Below the pieces are notes generated by a model. That model was not told the origin of the DNA and searched no databases. It was given only the letters and a program-made list of their open reading frames with translations. From Chloroflexaceae bacterium (GTDB taxonomy: Bacteria > Chloroflexota > Chloroflexia > Chloroflexales > Chloroflexaceae), in the NCBI GenBank assembly GCA_025057155.1, contig JANWYD010000028.1, forward strand, positions 1-42,315: a stretch of 42,315 nt of DNA, read 5' to 3'. Shown piece after piece: positions 40,212 through 42,315 of the stretch. Each line of letters opens with the position of its first letter. The stretch's first letter is position 1. The position numbers were made by a program, and so were the translations under genes.

Positions 40212-42070
40212 AGCATCAGCAGCGCCCAGAGCTTCTTGCCGTGGTTGGCGCGCCCGCTCTGGTGCGCGGCGAGGAGGGCCTGCACCGCTTCGGGGCGCAG
40301 CCAGGTGCGCAGCGCCTCGCTCCGCAGCCGCTCCTCCGCCCAGTCGCGCAACTCGCCGCGCAGCCACTGGCCCACCGGCACGCCGAAGCCTTGCTTGCCC
40401 CGCGCCGCCACCGCCGGGGGCAGTTTGTCGCCAAAGGCCGCCCGCAGCAGCCACTTCCCGCGCCGTCCGCGCACCTTGAAGCGCGCCGGCAGCCGTGCGG
40501 TCCATTCCACCCACTCGGCGTCGAGGAAGGGCGCCCGCGCCTCCAGCGAGTGGGCCATGGTCATGCGGTCGGTCTTCGGCAGCAGGTCGCCCGCCAGGTA
40601 GGTAACGTGGTCGGCGGCCAGGGTGCGGTCGAGCAGGCTCTCGGCCCGCGCGCCGTCGTAGGCCGCGGCGATCCAGTCGGCGCTGTCCACCCCGGCCAGC
40701 GCCGCGCGCAACTCGGGCTGGTAGAGGTCCAGTTTCTCGGTATGGGTAAAGTACGACCCCCAGCGGGCCAGCGAGGCTTTGTGGGTGGTGGCCGAGAATT
40801 GCCCCAGGCGCTTAAGGCCGGTGAGCGGGTTGCGATCCTCGGGCAGCCAGGCCGGCTCAGGGAGCAGGGCCGCCGCAGCCGGCACGGCCTGCTGAGTCAC
40901 CCAGCGCGGCAGGGCGGCGTAGGGGCGCAGCCAGCCGTCGAGCACGTAGCGCCGGTAGCCCGCCAGGGTCTCGTCGCCGCCGTCGCCGCTGAGGGCCACC
41001 GTCACGTGCTGGCGAGTCTGCCGGGCCAGTTCGTAGAGCGGCAGAGCCGCCGGGTCGGCGAAGGGTTCGTCCACCGCGCGCGCCACGCCTTCGATCACCG
41101 CTGTGAGATCGGCAGGTCGGAAGATGAACTCGTGGTGCTCCGTACCGTAACGGACGGCGACCTGCCGGGCGTACCCGGTTTCGGAGAAGTGGCGCTCCTC
41201 GAAGCCGATGGAGAAGGTGCGCACCGGCGCGCTCGTCCGTTCAGCCATCAGGGCCACGATGATGGACGAGTCGATCCCGCCGCTGAGGAAGGCCCCCAGG
41301 GGCACGTCGCTGACCAGTTGCCGCTCGACCGCGGCAGGCAGCAGCAGGCGCGCCTGTTCAATTGCCTCCTCATCGCTCAGGTTCCATTTCGGCTCGAAGG
41401 CCAGTTGCCACCAGCGCTCGACCACGGGGGCCTTGCCGGCTTCGAGCACCAGTTTGTGCGCTGCCGGCAGGCGCCGGATGCCAGCGTAGATCGTCAACGG
41501 GTCGGGAATATACTGGAGGGTCAGATAGTGGTGCAGGGCCAGCAGGTCCACCTCGCGCTCGACCCAGGGCACGGCCAGCAGGGCCTTGGCCTCGGAGCCC
41601 CAGACCAGGCCCCGGGGTCCGTGGCTCCAGTAGAGCGGCTTTTCACCCATGCGGTCGCGGGCGAGCAGCAGGCGCCGGCGCGGCGCGTCCCAGAGGGCGA
41701 AGGCGAACATGCCGTTGAGCCGGAGGAGCATGGCGTCGCCCCACTGCTCGTAGGCGTGGACGAGCACCTCGGTGTCGCTGTGGGTGGCGAAGCGGTGGCC
41801 CAGGCGCTCAAGCTCGGCGCGCAGATCGCGGAAGTTGTAGATCTCGCCGTTGAAGACCACGGCTATGCTGCCGTCTTCATTGAAGATCGGCTGATCGCCG
41901 CCGCTCAGGTCAATGATCGCCAGGCGGCGCATGGCCATGCCCAGGGGCCCGGCCAGGAAGACCCCGGCGCTGTCCGGGCCGCGGTGGCGCAGCGCGGCGT
42001 TCATGCGCTCCAGCGCCGCGCGCTCGACCGGCTGCCCGTCATTTCGCCAGATGCCGCAGATGCCGCACAC
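40178..42070 (-). CDS. asnB: Glutamine-hydrolysing asparagine synthase (AsnB type)
   Basis: 630 residues. The start is GTG 42070 (first residues M-C-G-I-C-G-I-W), with catalytic C2 of the Ntn glutaminase domain. Then R-H-R-G-P-D-S, F-N-G-E-I-Y-N-F and S-D-T-E-V-L-V-H in that domain; in the synthetase domain L-S-G-G-I-D-S-S (ATP-PPi loop) and A-L-S-G-D-G-G-D-E. It forms asparagine, or an amidated cell-wall or glycan precursor as in some AsnB homologues, from aspartate and glutamine. Its last 9 or so residues are encoded by minisatellite DNA. It is located ahead of two methyltransferases and a lipid-flippase-like gene, so a role in surface glycan modification is possible. Confidence 0.92.
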   Translation of the reverse strand: MCGICGIWRNDGQPVERAALERMNAALRHRGPDSAGVFLAGPLGMAMRRLAIIDLSGGDQPIFNEDGSIAVVFNGEIYNFRDLRAELERLGHRFATHSDTEVLVHAYEQWGDAMLLRLNGMFAFALWDAPRRRLLLARDRMGEKPLYWSHGPRGLVWGSEAKALLAVPWVEREVDLLALHHYLTLQYIPDPLTIYAGIRRLPAAHKLVLEAGKAPVVERWWQLAFEPKWNLSDEEAIEQARLLLPAAVERQLVSDVPLGAFLSGGIDSSIIVALMAERTSAPVRTFSIGFEERHFSETGYARQVAVRYGTEHHEFIFRPADLTAVIEGVARAVDEPFADPAALPLYELARQTRQHVTVALSGDGGDETLAGYRRYVLDGWLRPYAALPRWVTQQAVPAAAALLPEPAWLPEDRNPLTGLKRLGQFSATTHKASLARWGSYFTHTEKLDLYQPELRAALAGVDSADWIAAAYDGARAESLLDRTLAADHVTYLAGDLLPKTDRMTMAHSLEARAPFLDAEWVEWTARLPARFKVRGRRGKWLLRAAFGDKLPPAVAARGKQGFGVPVGQWLRGELRDWAEERLRSEALRTWLRPEAVQALLAAHQSGRANHGKKLWALLMLEVWRCGGVEM

Positions 42071-42243
42071 GATCGAGGCTCCCTTCTGCGCGATGGTTTA
42101 CCGGAGGCATTGTAGCAAGCGGGTGTTACCGGTGTAGCAAGCAGGCATATGGTTGCGCTGCGCAGCCTCTTGCGCACCTGTTGGGGGGCGGGCGCAGACC
42201 TCCGTTTTGTTCCACCCTCTGTAAACACAGTCTTGCGCTACAC

Positions 42244-42315
42244 CCTCGCCCCCTCCCCAACCCTCCCCCGCTGGGGGAGGGAGTCCGGCTCCTCCCCCCA
42301 ACGGGGGGAGGCTGG
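42244..42315. repeat. Double-hairpin repeat, inverted copy (runs off the window)
   Basis: CCTCCCCAACCCTCCCCC, GCTGGGGGAGGGAGTCCGG and CTCCTCCCCCCAACGGGGGGAGG form two hairpins. The reverse complement matches the core of the element at 34684-34814, including ACCGGACTCCCTCCC-type spacer. The terminal inverted repeats of that element are not visible here, and the copy may continue beyond 42315. Confidence 0.6.

Noticed and set aside
40058-42115. 685-codon plus-strand open frame
   Set aside because: Antisense shadow of asnB; composition rich in G, A, R and Q with no domain.

Overview
The window is high-GC DNA, most likely from a Chloroflexota bacterium of the Chloroflexia type (filamentous, Roseiflexus/Chloroflexus-like). 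This is an inference from gene content, not from a marker gene. The pointers are large GAF/PAS histidine kinases, secreted DUF11-repeat proteins ending in a Y-L-P-L-x-x-R tail, an ArsA-type ATPase with an HSP20-like tail, and dense families of short palindromic and minisatellite repeats. It reads as ordinary chromosome broken by one accessory island and several repeat-rich gaps. No CRISPR array, prophage or intact insertion sequence was seen.

Layout. 1-2.1 kb: end of a secreted DUF11 protein, convergent with a small membrane protein. 2.5-9.1 kb: two large hybrid-type sensor kinases and a 75-residue orphan protein. 9.35-13.3 kb: exonuclease III, glycogen debranching enzyme GlgX, a membrane-anchored coiled-coil protein and a cysteine-free ribosomal protein L33. 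13.4-18.4 kb, all minus strand: an ArsA/Get3-type ATPase, a lipase-like hydrolase, the PPDK/PEP-synthase regulatory protein and a DEAD-box helicase. 18.9-20.7 kb: a response regulator with two GGDEF domains, one degenerate.

20.9-27.1 kb is the most interesting part. Decayed transposases flank a two-gene operon: a lipoprotein that looks like the M4-protease inhibitor emfourin, 15 bp ahead of a thermolysin-family (M4) protease with all catalytic residues. A secreted repeat protein follows beyond the third transposase relic. The protease, the repeat protein and the DUF11 protein at the left end share a C-terminal Y-[LF]-P-[LT]-x-x-R tail, a candidate surface-sorting signal.

27.4-29.6 kb: a translationally coupled histidine kinase and response regulator, the latter with an output domain I do not recognise. 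29.6-31.2 kb: repeats, tRNA-Gly(TCC) with a good promoter and terminator, an HD-domain (p)ppGpp-hydrolase-like protein and a YjbQ-family protein. 31.2-42.1 kb: envelope and glycan functions (three multi-membrane-span glycosyltransferases, an AT-rich LPG-synthase/UPF0104 flippase-like protein, two methyltransferases and an AsnB-type asparagine synthase), interrupted by MITE-like elements and a type VII MntA antitoxin whose HepT toxin partner is truncated to 29 codons.

Promoters, hairpins and dyads were found by eye. Protein functions rest on recognised motifs and overall family resemblance; no database search was run.
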